Assembly: GCA_964458575.1 (NCBI GenBank)
Contig: CAYWMD010000029.1
Span: forward strand, 1 to 64,000
Direction: 5' to 3'
Length of the DNA stretch: 64,000 nt
From: CAYWMD01 sp964458575
GTDB taxonomy: Bacteria; Verrucomicrobiota; Verrucomicrobiia; Limisphaerales; JADLHS01
The notes beneath the pieces are model-generated. The model was not told where the DNA came from. It made no database searches and saw only the letters and a program-made list of their open reading frames with translations. Shown here one piece after another: positions 42,047-51,368 of the stretch (positions are counted from its first letter, which is position 1; the number at the start of each line of letters is the position of its first letter). The position numbers and the translations under genes are program-made.

Positions 42047-42664
42047 TTATTTCCTGATGCCCAGCCGCTCGGTGGCACGCACCAGTTCCGCGAGCGATTC
42101 GACGCCCATCTTCTTCATGATGTTTGCACGGTGGAACTTGATGTTCTGTTCCCCGGTCCCCAAGCCGGCGGCGACCTGTTTATTGAGGCGTCCGGCCACG
42201 ATGTGTTTCATCACTTCGTGTTCGCGCGGGGTGAGGGTGGCCAGGCGCGCCGCCAGGGCGGCGGTTTCCGAAATCGTCTGGCGTTGCGACTCGGCCGTTT
42301 GCAGGGCGGTATTCACGGCGGCGACGAACGCAACCGCGTTCACCGGCTTGGTCAGAAAGTCGGTGGCGCCCGCCTTGATGGCGCGGACGCTCATCGGGAT
42401 GTCGCCGTGGCCCGTGAGAAAAATAATCGGAATGAGGATGCCCTGATGCGTGAGCCGCCGCTGCAATTCCAATCCATCCAGCTCCGGCATCGCCACGTCC
42501 AGCACCAGGCAGGCGAGTTCCTGCGGATTGAAGGCTTGCAGGAACTCCTGCGCGGAGGTAAAGCCGCGCGCCTCAAAGCGCTTGCTGCGCAACAGCCGGG
42601 TAAGCGCCTTTACCATCTCCGGCTCGTCGTCGAGCAAATAGACTGTGCCGCTGCGTTTGGTCAT
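42047..42664 (-). CDS. FixJ/NarL-type response regulator
   Basis: The 205-residue protein has an N-terminal receiver (LLDDEPEMVK acidic pair; phospho-Asp in CLVLDVAMPELDG, about residue 56; FLTKPV lysine) and a C-terminal LuxR-type helix-turn-helix (LTPREHEVMKHIVAGRLNKQ, then NIKFHRANIMKKMGVESLAE). It is a complete transcription factor, closest in design to FixJ. Its start overlaps the histidine kinase stop by four bases, defining the pair. The likely targets are the metabolic genes downstream, since no other regulator is near; this is inference. Confidence 0.88.
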   Translation of the reverse strand: MTKRSGTVYLLDDEPEMVKALTRLLRSKRFEARGFTSAQEFLQAFNPQELACLVLDVAMPELDGLELQRRLTHQGILIPIIFLTGHGDIPMSVRAIKAGATDFLTKPVNAVAFVAAVNTALQTAESQRQTISETAALAARLATLTPREHEVMKHIVAGRLNKQVAAGLGTGEQNIKFHRANIMKKMGVESLAELVRATERLGIRK

Positions 42665-44907
42665 GATTTTTCCGGTGCGCCATTGACGGGAATTTCAAAA
42701 TGGAAAACCGCGCCGCGCTCCGGATGAGGTTCTGCCCAAAGCCGGCCGCCATGCGCGTCGGTAATGGACCGGCAAATGGGCAGGCCGAGGCCCAAGCCTT
42801 TCGGTTTGGTTGTGTAAAACGGTTGGAACAGTTGCTCGGGGTTCGCCGGCAGACCAACGCCTTCATCCCGCACCGAGGCCCGCACTTTGTCCTGCTGACG
42901 CACGGTGTGAATATGCAATCGCCGTGTGTCGGAGGGGTTGTTGGACATGGCGTCGGCGGCGTTGAGAATCAGATTCAGGACCAGTTGCTGAAGTTGCACG
43001 CGATCGCCCTTGACTGGCGGCAGATCGTCGGCCAACTGGCGGACCACGACAACCCCACGCGCCAGCAAATCGGCGCGAACGAGGTTGATGACCTCCTCGA
43101 TGACGTCATTGAGCGGCACGGATTGGAAGGACATCTCGCCGCGTTTCAGCAAGGCGCGCAATCGTTCAATCACCTGCGCCGCCCGCCGATCCGCCGCGAC
43201 GATGTCTGAAAGGATGGCTTGCGCCTCGGCCACGTCCGGCGGTTGTTGGCCGAGGAGTTCCTGCGCCGCCTCGGCGTTGCTGAGGATGATGCCGAGCGGC
43301 TGGTTCAACTCGTGAGCTAGGGAGCCAGACAATGCCCCTAGCGCGTCGACCCGCCCCATGTGCGCGAGATTGTTGCGCAGTTCTCGAGCTTCCTTTTCCG
43401 CGCGCTTTCGCTCGGTGATGTCAACGATGGAGGCCAGGAAGAATTGTCCTTCCGAAGTGTGCATCGGGTTGAGCCCGATTTCCACCGGCACTTCACTGCC
43501 GTCCCTGCGCCGGCCCCATAATTCCCGGCCCGCGCCCATTTGCCGCGCTTCGGGATGACTGGCGAAACCGGCGCGATGAGCGGGATGATCAGCACGGAAC
43601 CGCTCAGGAACCAGAGTTTCGATGGACTGCCCGACCAGCTCCGCACGTTGGTACTGAAAAACTTTTTCCACTTGCGCGTTCACGAGAGCAATCCGGCCCT
43701 CTCGATTCACGAGGATCATCGCATTGGGCGACGCCTCCACGGCCAGCCGAAACCGGCCATCGGTTTCCCGCAGTGAACGCTCCACTCTGCGCCGCTTCCG
43801 CAGGTTTATGACCAGGAGACCGATGAGCGCAGCCTCGCCGAGACAAAGCGCCGTGGCCGAGATGATTTGCCACCGATGAGCTTCCCAAAGCGTCGGCTCG
43901 CGGAACCGGATTTCGCTCCCCGCCGGGAGCCGCGATTCGGGAATCTGCCAGCGGCGCAACTCGCGCCAATCATACACGGGACTCGCCGCCTCAAGCACCT
44001 GCGGCGCGATGCCCTCCGGCCGTTCACCGCGCAGTATGCGAACCGCCGCGCGTGCTGCCCGCGCGCCCACTTCGGTTTCCTGATAAAGCCGCCCGCCGAT
44101 GGCGCCCGACCCGAATTGACTGGCGAAATAGCCAAAGCTGGGGGCATTCGCGACCGCATGGAGGCGTTGCAACGGCGCGTTACCATCGTAAGGCACGCCG
44201 CTGGCATCCATCACCAACATTACGAAGAGAACGAACGAGCGCGGAGGCAGCATCGCGACGCGCTTCTCCATTTGTTCCAGGGAAAAATCGTTCAACCAGG
44301 TAAAGCCGACGCGATTGGTGAAGGCCAGAAACTCACGGCGAGATTCGTTCACCCAGAACTTCTCGAGCGGCGAAGCTCCGAACACGACCACGATGTTGGT
44401 CGTGTCGGGTCGCAACTGGAGGATATCCTCAACCAACCCGGGAACATTTACCCGCTGAGTCACCAGGGTGGCGTTGGTCTGCAGCAGTGCCGGGGGGATC
44501 AGACGCGGTTCGGTGGCCATGAATACGATCGGGGTGTTCGCGAAGAGCGATTGCCGGTACTTCGCCATGAATCGGGTGGCGGGCGCGCCAATCGGCACCA
44601 CGAGATCCAGCTGGCGGCTTTCAAAACGCGACTTAAGAAAGGCCACAAACGGCTCTTCCTTTTCCGGCTCGGCAAAGCGCGCGGCGTCCAGGGAGGCTTC
44701 GTAGATGTCCACCGGCTCGCCCAATTCCCGCGCCAGCGTGGTGCGAAAGGCGGAAGCACCCGCGTTGAACGGTGCGATATCGCGGCCAAAGGAGTCCAGG
44801 ATCAGCACGCGCTTAGGTGTGGCTGCAGAAGCGAAACAGGTTGTCAGCGCCAGCATTAATCCCAGCCCGACCCAACGCCATCTCGTCTTGGACAATCCCG
44901 CCGCCAT
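42661..44907 (-). CDS. Sensor histidine kinase with ABC-type substrate-binding domain
   Basis: The protein has about 748 residues. A signal/membrane segment (about 12-30) is followed by an extracytoplasmic ABC substrate-binding-like domain (about 33-320: KRVLILDSFGRDIAPFN; PIVFMATEPRLIPPALLQ), a membrane helix (about 350-372), a PAS domain (about 390-500: FRLAVEASPNAMILVNREGR), the HisKA box LAHELNQPL and an HATPase with NLILNAADAM, DEGVGLP and KGLGLGLPI. All kinase motifs are intact. The periplasmic domain suggests sensing of a small molecule outside the cell, possibly the pathway substrate. ATG 44907 is used over an upstream TTG. It is the first gene of the minus-strand run. Confidence 0.87.
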   Translation of the reverse strand: MAAGLSKTRWRWVGLGLMLALTTCFASAATPKRVLILDSFGRDIAPFNAGASAFRTTLARELGEPVDIYEASLDAARFAEPEKEEPFVAFLKSRFESRQLDLVVPIGAPATRFMAKYRQSLFANTPIVFMATEPRLIPPALLQTNATLVTQRVNVPGLVEDILQLRPDTTNIVVVFGASPLEKFWVNESRREFLAFTNRVGFTWLNDFSLEQMEKRVAMLPPRSFVLFVMLVMDASGVPYDGNAPLQRLHAVANAPSFGYFASQFGSGAIGGRLYQETEVGARAARAAVRILRGERPEGIAPQVLEAASPVYDWRELRRWQIPESRLPAGSEIRFREPTLWEAHRWQIISATALCLGEAALIGLLVINLRKRRRVERSLRETDGRFRLAVEASPNAMILVNREGRIALVNAQVEKVFQYQRAELVGQSIETLVPERFRADHPAHRAGFASHPEARQMGAGRELWGRRRDGSEVPVEIGLNPMHTSEGQFFLASIVDITERKRAEKEARELRNNLAHMGRVDALGALSGSLAHELNQPLGIILSNAEAAQELLGQQPPDVAEAQAILSDIVAADRRAAQVIERLRALLKRGEMSFQSVPLNDVIEEVINLVRADLLARGVVVVRQLADDLPPVKGDRVQLQQLVLNLILNAADAMSNNPSDTRRLHIHTVRQQDKVRASVRDEGVGLPANPEQLFQPFYTTKPKGLGLGLPICRSITDAHGGRLWAEPHPERGAVFHFEIPVNGAPEKS

Positions 44908-45151
44908 AACTGAATTACTGATGGTATCGCCCGCGTTGCTTTGCGACAAGCGTCAAGAGCTCCGCGCGGCTCTATTGTGCCACCAACACGGCGCCGCACG
45001 CCGGCACGCACCAGCATTTCGTTGGAAATTCCAGGTCGCATCAATGGCAGATTGCGGAAAGATTTCGCCTGGAGTTAACGCCCTTTTCCCGAGGCCGCGA
45101 ATTGGTTGCTTGCGTCGGTCGAGCGCTTTCGTAAACTCGCATTACAGTAAT

Positions 45152-45238
45152 GCCGGCGTGGCGGAATTGGCAGACGCGCTAGACTCAAAATCTAGTACTC
45201 GTGAGAGTGTGTGGGTTCGACCCCCTCCGCCGGCACCA
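45152..45238 (+). tRNA. tRNA-Leu (anticodon CAA)
   Basis: An 87-base class II tRNA with encoded CCA. The acceptor stem GCCGGCG pairs with CGCCGGC, the anticodon stem CTAGA/TCTAG encloses CTCAAAA, giving CAA, and a long variable arm (TACTCGTGAGAGTGT) marks leucine. The T arm has the TTCGA motif with one U-U mismatch in its stem. It reads UUG codons. Confidence 0.95.
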
Positions 45239-45252
45239 TTTTCCGAACTGCA

Positions 45253-45516
45253 ATGAAGCGCAAGATATTGATCATCCTCTCCAACCGCTTTAACCGCACC
45301 CAAAAGGCGCGTTTCCTGGAACTGGAATGCGATGCCCGCGGCAACATCTCGAAACAACGCCCGTTGCGCGGGCAGCCACGCCAGCCGTTGTACCACGAGG
45401 TTTGGGAAAACGACGAGGGGCGGACCGACTTCAACTCGTGTCACAATTTCCGGCGCAAATACGGTCACAAATTGCAGAGGGTTTCCCCGGCAACGCGACC
45501 AAAGCGCAGGTCTTGA
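45253..45516 (+). CDS. Small conserved-looking protein, unknown
   Basis: An 87-residue basic protein starting MKRKILIILSNRFNRTQKAR at ATG 45253, 14 bases after the tRNA. It contains FLELECDARGNISKQ and a PLYHEVWENDEGRTDF segment, then a Lys/Arg-rich end (FRRKYGHKL). The composition is that of a real folded small protein rather than a shadow frame; I do not recognise the family. The strongly basic C-terminus could bind nucleic acid. Confidence 0.6.
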   Translation: MKRKILIILSNRFNRTQKARFLELECDARGNISKQRPLRGQPRQPLYHEVWENDEGRTDFNSCHNFRRKYGHKLQRVSPATRPKRRS

Positions 45517-45610
45517 TTTCTTTTCGGTTCATTGGGTGATACTCGCCCAGCCTCGGCAAAGGCGGCGTTTCTTCCTTGTTCTCCCCGCTGATTCGATTAG
45601 AAAAACCGGC

Positions 45611-46504
45611 ATGCCGATTCAAAATCCGGTGACCGGTTTACTGGCCGCCGCGGTGCTCGGGCTGGGCTGTGCGACCGCGTGGTCCAACACAAACGCCATG
45701 TTTCAGAATTACACTTTGGATTACGATTCACGCGTGGAGGCGGCGTTGCAGGCCCGGCTCGAAGCCGTGGATAATCGGTTGCGTGCGCAGTTCGATATGA
45801 CGACCGCGCAAACCGCCGTGGGACTGCTCGATTTGAACACACTGCGGCTGGCAATGATCCATCCAGACCGTGAAGAATACGCGGCCAGCGTGCCCAAGAT
45901 CGGAATCCTGCTCGCCTATTTTCAATTGCATCCTGCGGCGGCAACCAATCTGGACGCACAAATCCGGCACGAGCTTGGGCTGATGGCCAAGGCGTCGAAC
46001 AACGAAACGGCGGCGAAGTTCTCAACCGAACTTGGACTGAAGAAGATTCAAGCCGTGCTCGATTCATATCACTTTTACGACACCAACCACGGCGGCGGCA
46101 TCTGGGTGGGCAAACATTACGGCCGGACCGGCGAGCGTTACAGTTCGCCAGTGGGCGACAACTCCCATGCGGCGACCGTGCGACAGTTGTTGCGTTATTT
46201 TCTCCTGTTGGAACAGGGCCGACTGGTTTCGCCCGCGGCGTCGAAAATGATGCGCGAGATTTTCGCGTCCGCGGACATTCCGCACGACGACATCAAGTTC
46301 GTCAAAGGACTCGCCGGGCGCCACGTGCAGATCATCCGCAAATGGGGTTCCTGGGAGGACTGGCTGCACGATACCGCCGTGGTCACCGGCGGCGGCCGGC
46401 GTTACATACTGGTCGCCCTGACCAGGCATCCGAAGGGAGACGAATATCTCGTCGAGCTGGCAAAAGTCGTGGATGATTTGATGACCGGCGGCGCGCGGCA
46501 GTGA
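45611..46504 (+). CDS. Class A beta-lactamase-like serine hydrolase
   Basis: The 297-residue exported protein has an N-terminal signal (about residues 1-24). The penicillin-binding/beta-lactamase motifs are in order: SxxK as SVPK (about residue 98), SxN as SNN in KASNNETA (about 138) and K-x-G as KWG in IIRKWGSW (about 247). Spacing fits class A enzymes, but the general-base Glu region and the KTG threonine (here Trp) differ, so it may be a peptidase or esterase rather than an antibiotic resistance enzyme. The start ATG 45611 puts the signal peptide at the terminus. The convergent sirtuin gene ends 8 bases away. Confidence 0.75.
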   Translation: MPIQNPVTGLLAAAVLGLGCATAWSNTNAMFQNYTLDYDSRVEAALQARLEAVDNRLRAQFDMTTAQTAVGLLDLNTLRLAMIHPDREEYAASVPKIGILLAYFQLHPAAATNLDAQIRHELGLMAKASNNETAAKFSTELGLKKIQAVLDSYHFYDTNHGGGIWVGKHYGRTGERYSSPVGDNSHAATVRQLLRYFLLLEQGRLVSPAASKMMREIFASADIPHDDIKFVKGLAGRHVQIIRKWGSWEDWLHDTAVVTGGGRRYILVALTRHPKGDEYLVELAKVVDDLMTGGARQ

Positions 46505-46511
46505 AACGACG

Positions 46512-47258
46512 TCAGGACCGTCGCGGGTCTGTGATGCGCGCGACCAATTCCGGCAGCACGACGCCGGCGGCACCCGCGAGCGCGAAATGCGCCTGCGCCG
46601 TGAACGGAGTTCGCTCCGGATTGATTTCCACGACCGTTGCCCCGCTGCGCAACGCTTCCGCTGGCAACGCGGCGGCGGGATAAACAACCGTGGATGTGCC
46701 AATCGAGAGGAAGACTTCACAACTCGTGCTCGCGTGCGCCGCCAAGGTCATCTCCGCTTCCGGTAGTGGCTCTTCGAACCACACCACGTCGGGCCGTAAG
46801 TGGCCGCCGCAGTTCGGGCACCTGGGGGGAACGTCGCCCGTTTCCCGCCAGTTCGAAATGATGGTTCCCTCGTCAAAACATTTTGTCCGCGTGATGTTGC
46901 CGTGCAATTCGATGACCTGTTGACTCCCGGCCCGTTGATGGAGGCCGTCCACGTTTTGCGTGATGAGGTGGAACTGCGGGAAGAGCTTTTCCATTTCGGC
47001 CAGTGCGACGTGAGCGGGATTGGGTTTTGCTTCGGCCACCAGCTTGCGCCGCCATGCATACCATTCCCAAACCAATCGCGGATTGCGCTGGAACGCACGC
47101 GGCGTGGCGAGATCCTCCGACCTGAATTTTGCCCAAAGGCCGGTCTGCGCGTCGCGAAACGTCGGCACGCCGCTTTCGGCGGAAACGCCCGCGCCCGTGA
47201 GCGCAGTGACGCGCGTGGCTTTGGCCAGTCGCTGCAAAAGCTCGGCGGGAATCGTCAT
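46512..47258 (-). CDS. cobB: NAD-dependent protein deacylase, class III sirtuin
   Basis: The 248-residue sirtuin has the NAD fold GAGVSAESGVPTFRD (about residue 19), QNVDGLH, the catalytic ELHGN histidine and the zinc site residues TKC and CPNC. The Y-x-x-R pair in WYAWRRKL matches the class III signature (Tyr/Arg in CobB and SIRT5), which favours removal of succinyl or malonyl groups. As in E. coli CobB, the first zinc half-site has one cysteine. ATG 47258 overlaps the stop of the ABC ATPase gene by four bases, coupling the two. Confidence 0.87.
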   Translation of the reverse strand: MTIPAELLQRLAKATRVTALTGAGVSAESGVPTFRDAQTGLWAKFRSEDLATPRAFQRNPRLVWEWYAWRRKLVAEAKPNPAHVALAEMEKLFPQFHLITQNVDGLHQRAGSQQVIELHGNITRTKCFDEGTIISNWRETGDVPPRCPNCGGHLRPDVVWFEEPLPEAEMTLAAHASTSCEVFLSIGTSTVVYPAAALPAEALRSGATVVEINPERTPFTAQAHFALAGAAGVVLPELVARITDPRRS

Positions 47259-48838
47259 GCTCGAATCATCGCTGACTTCATGCGTCCGCCCGAGAGACGC
47301 AGGACATGCGAGATGCAACGCGGAAGTTCATCTTCGTGATGGGAAACGAAGATCAGGCCCGCGCCGGTTTGGGACACCACCCGGTCAACGGCAGCGAGCA
47401 ACGTCCGGCGTTGGGTTGCGTCCAGGCCCTGGCAAGGTTCATCCAGGATGAGCAGGCGCGGTTGCTTGACCGCGGCCCGCGCGAGCAGAACGAGACGTTG
47501 TTGCCCGAAGGAAAGTTCGCCAAACGGCGTGGAAGCTTGCCGGGCCAGTCCCAGGTCCAGCAACCACTGCCGGGCCATCGCACGCTGCCGCCGCGAGCAC
47601 GTTTGATGAAGCCCCACCGAATTGAAATGGCCCGAGCAAACCACTTCCAGGGTTTCCCAGGTTGCGGGATAATGTTGATGCAATTCCGGGGACATCCAAC
47701 CAATCTGTTGGCGCGCGTGCCACAGCGCCTGGGTGGAATCGGTTTGTCGGCCGAAGAGCCGGATGTCCGACGAATAGACTTGCGGATGATCGCCCTGAAT
47801 CAGGTTCAACAGGGTGGTCTTGCCCGCGCCGTTCGGGCCGAGCAACGCCCAGCACTCGCCTTCCTTCAGCGTCCAGTTGACGTTTTGAAGAATGCGCCGG
47901 CGCGCGCCCGTCACGGTCACGTCCCGGAACTCCACGAGCGGTTTGCTGAGACCTCGGCCCCGGCGATGCTTCCGCGCGGCAGGCTTGCGGTCAAATTGGC
48001 GACTCGTTGCCGCCGTCGTGGCGCCGAATCGTTTGCGCCAGACGACTTGCATCTGCGGCTTTGGTCCTTGGGCAATCACCCGATGCTTGTCTATCAAGAG
48101 CAGATGCGTGCTCGCCGCGGGGATTTCCTCCACGCGATTGGTCGCCACCATGACCGGCCAGCCGCGGCGCATGACGCGGGAGATGACGTGCGCAAGTTTT
48201 CGCCGCGTGGCGGCGTCGAGTCCGGCATAAGGGTCTTCCAGAATCAACAGGCGCGGCGACTTGAGGAGCGTGTGGGTCATGAGCGTCTTGCGCAATTCGC
48301 CGTTGGAAAGGTGTATGAGTCTCCGGCGCAACAGCGGTTTGATTCCCAGCCAGCTCACAAACTGCCGCCGCCGTTGCAGGAACCGGCGGCGATTTCCGCG
48401 CCGGACATCCACTTCAAACGGATTGCGATCTTCAACGCTGTCCTGCGAAAGAAACTGCGCGACCGTGCGGGGAGACTGGTCGAGGCTGCTGTGCCAGCGC
48501 AATTGGTAGAAAGAACTCTCGTGCATGGCCAGTTCGCGCTGCGTCTGCGGCGAAAGATGGGCGATGTCATCCGCCGACGATGAATCCTCAACGCCAGGCT
48601 CTCCCAACGGGCCGCGCACGTCGCCGTGGACGACCGGGGCCCGGCCCCGGATCGCTTCGATCAGCAACGCTTTGCCCGCGCCGTCCGGGCCGAGCATGGC
48701 CCACTGTTCGCCCGTCCGCCAGATCCAGTTCGTATGCTTGAACACGACCGACTCGCCGGAGCGGATGCTCACGTTTTCGAGGGCGAGGAATTCCCCGCTG
48801 GCGGAGCGTGCGCCGGTTTTCCGATGAGGTCGCGACAT
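47255..48838 (-). CDS. modF: ModF-like tandem ABC ATPase
   Basis: The 527-residue protein has two ABC domains in one chain and no membrane segments, as in ModF/PhrA. Domain 2 is complete: GPNGAGKTTLL, LSFGQQRL, LLILDEPCQGLD and a switch His in VSHHED. Domain 1 has GPDGAGKALL, where the Ser/Thr after the Walker A lysine is Ala, with LSNGELRK and LLILEDPYAGLD. Thus the first site is probably weak or only nucleotide-binding. ModF's role is unclear, possibly molybdate-related; no mod genes are adjacent. Start ATG 48838; a much longer upstream frame is not coding. Confidence 0.8.
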   Translation of the reverse strand: MSRPHRKTGARSASGEFLALENVSIRSGESVVFKHTNWIWRTGEQWAMLGPDGAGKALLIEAIRGRAPVVHGDVRGPLGEPGVEDSSSADDIAHLSPQTQRELAMHESSFYQLRWHSSLDQSPRTVAQFLSQDSVEDRNPFEVDVRRGNRRRFLQRRRQFVSWLGIKPLLRRRLIHLSNGELRKTLMTHTLLKSPRLLILEDPYAGLDAATRRKLAHVISRVMRRGWPVMVATNRVEEIPAASTHLLLIDKHRVIAQGPKPQMQVVWRKRFGATTAATSRQFDRKPAARKHRRGRGLSKPLVEFRDVTVTGARRRILQNVNWTLKEGECWALLGPNGAGKTTLLNLIQGDHPQVYSSDIRLFGRQTDSTQALWHARQQIGWMSPELHQHYPATWETLEVVCSGHFNSVGLHQTCSRRQRAMARQWLLDLGLARQASTPFGELSFGQQRLVLLARAAVKQPRLLILDEPCQGLDATQRRTLLAAVDRVVSQTGAGLIFVSHHEDELPRCISHVLRLSGGRMKSAMIRA

Positions 48839-49082
48839 GGTCGGATGATAACCGTGCGTCGTCCCGTTTCCAGTTTTCGCGGTGTCGGTTCTATGACCAG
48901 CAGCCGTTTGCCTCTTGCTGTTAGACCGAGACAGTTCCGTACAGGCGACCGGGGCATTGCGCAGTTTGAACGGGAGAAAGCGGAGGCTGGAATCGCCGTT
49001 GTAGGGCACATAACCTCCACGACCTGGCCAATTCAGGAATGGACGCTGTGGGATTTTGGATTCTGAGCGGCGAACGGCGAAC

Positions 49083-51368
49083 TCACGGCCAGACCAGACG
49101 GTAGAACACGCTCGCGTTGACCGGGCCAATCGGAACGATGACACGATTCGTCGTCGTGGAATCCGGCACATCGAGCCAGACACCGCCGAAGCCGTTGGTC
49201 TGGGTTTGCAGGCGGCCACCGGCCACCAGCCAGGAAAGGTCAAGCGCGTTGCCGGACAACTTGGCCGCCAGACGCATCGAGGCCAGCTTGTAAACGATGC
49301 CGCCCGTCCCGTTGGCCGAGGAGTTGGTCACGAGCGCGTAGAGTTCGCCGTCGGCGTCCTGCCCGAAACCATGCACCGTCAGGCCGTTGGCCAGAACCTG
49401 CGAACCAAACTGGGGCAGATAGAACACGTTGATCAAACCGGTTTGCAGGTCCGCGTAGAACAGGCGGCCATCCGCCCGCACCGGCTGGGTTCGCAACGCC
49501 AGGTCGCCAAAGATGTATTTGCCATAGAGTTCGGGAATGGCCGTGCCGCGATAAACGAATCCGCCCGTGATGGAGATGCCGTCGTTATGGTCGTATTCGA
49601 GCGTTCCTTGAGCACCGACGATCGGATCAATCAGCCCCGCCGGGAGGCCCGGACTGCGGTTGCCCGGCGGTGTCCCGATGGTGCCGGCGTTGCCCGACGG
49701 ACCGTTGGTGCGGTTGAAAAGAAAGTCGCCTTCCTTGATGGCCCAACCGAAGTTGCTGCCGAGCGTGACCCGATCAATCTCCTCGATGTTGTTCTGCCCC
49801 ACGTCGGCAACGATCAATTCACCATTGAGTGTGTCGAAGGAGAAGCGATAGGGATTGCGAAAGCCGAAGGCATAAATCTCCGGCACCTGACCCGGGCCCT
49901 GGAACGGATTGGAGGTCGGGATGCGGTATTGGCCGTTGGCACTGACCGGGTCGGAACTGCCGGGCGTGAGCGATGGATGCAGCGGATCAAAGCGCAACAT
50001 CTTGCCGAGGGGCGTGCTGAGGTTTTGCGCGTTGCCGCCGGGTTCGATGTGGCTGGCGCCGACATCATTGGCGTCACCGCCATCGCCCAGGGCGAGATAC
50101 AGGTAGCCATCCGGGCCAAAGGCGATGGTCCCGCCGTTATGGTTGCCTGCCGTCTTGCCGAAAGAGATGATCTCCCGACGCGAGGCGGTATCCACGACGT
50201 TCGAGTCGGCGTTCGAGATTTTCCATTCATTAACCACGTTCTTGTAATTGTTGGTCGCGGTGGTCGGCACCGGGTAGGTGGGCGAGGTGGCGGCCGGAAT
50301 CATTTCGCTGTTGTAAGTGTACAGCGTGCGATAACCGGGGCTGGCGGGGTTGCTGAAGCCCGGATGAAAGGCCAGGCCAAGAAGGCCGCGCTCGTCATTG
50401 GCGTTGCCCGGGTTGAAGGGCGGTGTCACGCGGTTCGTAATGTCGAGCGCCACCCCGGGCAGCAAGGTTCCGTTCCGGATGATGCGCAGCAATCCATTCT
50501 GCTCCACCACGAACAGCCGGTGAGTGTCACCGGGTGGGCTGATGGCGTAGAGGGGCGCAGCCAGGTTGGTGGCAATGGGCTGGAGCAGGAGAGCGATGTT
50601 TCCGTTGGTGAGCTGCGGCAGGTATCGGGCCATGGTGACCACCACGGGTGCGGAGGTGCCCGTGGTGCCGAGGTTGTCCGTGGCCACGGCGGTCAGCGTA
50701 TGCACGCCGGGATCGAGCCTGACCGTGACGCTGTACGGACTGGTGGCATCGTTGCCCAACGACACGAGGCCGGAGAAAAACTGGACGTTGGTGACGGCGC
50801 CGTCGCCATTGCTGGTGGAAGCCCGAATGATCAGGTTCGCGGAACTGCTCAAGGTGGTGCCGTGCACCGGGTTGGTGATGGTCACGCTGGGCGGCACGAG
50901 GGGTGGTGTGGAACGGATGTATGAAAACCCCGACCCGGAAGGCAGGGAGGTAAACTTCAGCGCCAGGTAGATGTCATCGGAAATGAGATGCACCACGAGT
51001 TGCTGATTCGGAAGGTTGTGCACCGGGTTTCCGCCGGCGGCGGTGGTCCAGTCCGAATAGGTCAACGTCGCGTAGTCCTCGAGCGATCCCACGGCCCATT
51101 CGGTATCCGCCGGGCTGACAAACTTGTCGAAAGCGGATTCCGTGACGGCGTTGAACATGCCACCGTTGACGGTGCCCCCACCGCCCGTTGCGCGGGTCAG
51201 GGCGACGTTTGCGGTGAGTTGATCCCGATCCCCGGGCGGACTGGGGTAGGGCGCCGCCTGGGTGAAGGTAATCGAGGGACCGTTCCAGACGGTGGCCGCG
51301 TGGCTGTCCTGCAACGCCATAAACACAGCGAGAATACTGGCGAGGATGCCGGCAAGGTACGGTTTCAT
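49083..51368 (-). CDS. Secreted PQQ-type sugar dehydrogenase with Ig-like domain
   Basis: The 761-residue protein has a Sec signal (cleavage near SHAAT), an N-terminal region of about 170 residues that includes a FKFTSLPSGSGF patch, an Ig-like/bacterial Big domain (about 170-245: PPSVTITNPVHGTTLSSS), and a six-bladed propeller of the glucose/sorbosone dehydrogenase type (about 255-680). Seen in the propeller: DERGLLGLAFHPGF, GNHNGGTIAFGPDGYLYLAL, GDGGDAND and EIYAFGFRNPYRFSFD, the PQQ/Ca-binding blocks. It likely oxidises sugars outside the cell. The C-terminus is the phylum's FYR module (ASVFYRLVWP). A single gene, divergent from the TPR gene. Confidence 0.85.
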   Translation of the reverse strand: MKPYLAGILASILAVFMALQDSHAATVWNGPSITFTQAAPYPSPPGDRDQLTANVALTRATGGGGTVNGGMFNAVTESAFDKFVSPADTEWAVGSLEDYATLTYSDWTTAAGGNPVHNLPNQQLVVHLISDDIYLALKFTSLPSGSGFSYIRSTPPLVPPSVTITNPVHGTTLSSSANLIIRASTSNGDGAVTNVQFFSGLVSLGNDATSPYSVTVRLDPGVHTLTAVATDNLGTTGTSAPVVVTMARYLPQLTNGNIALLLQPIATNLAAPLYAISPPGDTHRLFVVEQNGLLRIIRNGTLLPGVALDITNRVTPPFNPGNANDERGLLGLAFHPGFSNPASPGYRTLYTYNSEMIPAATSPTYPVPTTATNNYKNVVNEWKISNADSNVVDTASRREIISFGKTAGNHNGGTIAFGPDGYLYLALGDGGDANDVGASHIEPGGNAQNLSTPLGKMLRFDPLHPSLTPGSSDPVSANGQYRIPTSNPFQGPGQVPEIYAFGFRNPYRFSFDTLNGELIVADVGQNNIEEIDRVTLGSNFGWAIKEGDFLFNRTNGPSGNAGTIGTPPGNRSPGLPAGLIDPIVGAQGTLEYDHNDGISITGGFVYRGTAIPELYGKYIFGDLALRTQPVRADGRLFYADLQTGLINVFYLPQFGSQVLANGLTVHGFGQDADGELYALVTNSSANGTGGIVYKLASMRLAAKLSGNALDLSWLVAGGRLQTQTNGFGGVWLDVPDSTTTNRVIVPIGPVNASVFYRLVWP

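Noticed and set aside
45611..46504. Antibiotic-resistance beta-lactamase
   Set aside because: SxxK and SxN are present but the KTG threonine is Trp and the usual general-base segment is not seen, so resistance cannot be claimed.
46512..47258. Sirtuin with a broken zinc site
   Set aside because: The first half-site has one cysteine, but E. coli CobB shows the same pattern, so it is not unusual.
48839..49243. N-terminal extension of the ModF-like protein
   Set aside because: Arg/Ser-rich sequence without homology-like blocks; the ABC domain begins just after ATG 48838.
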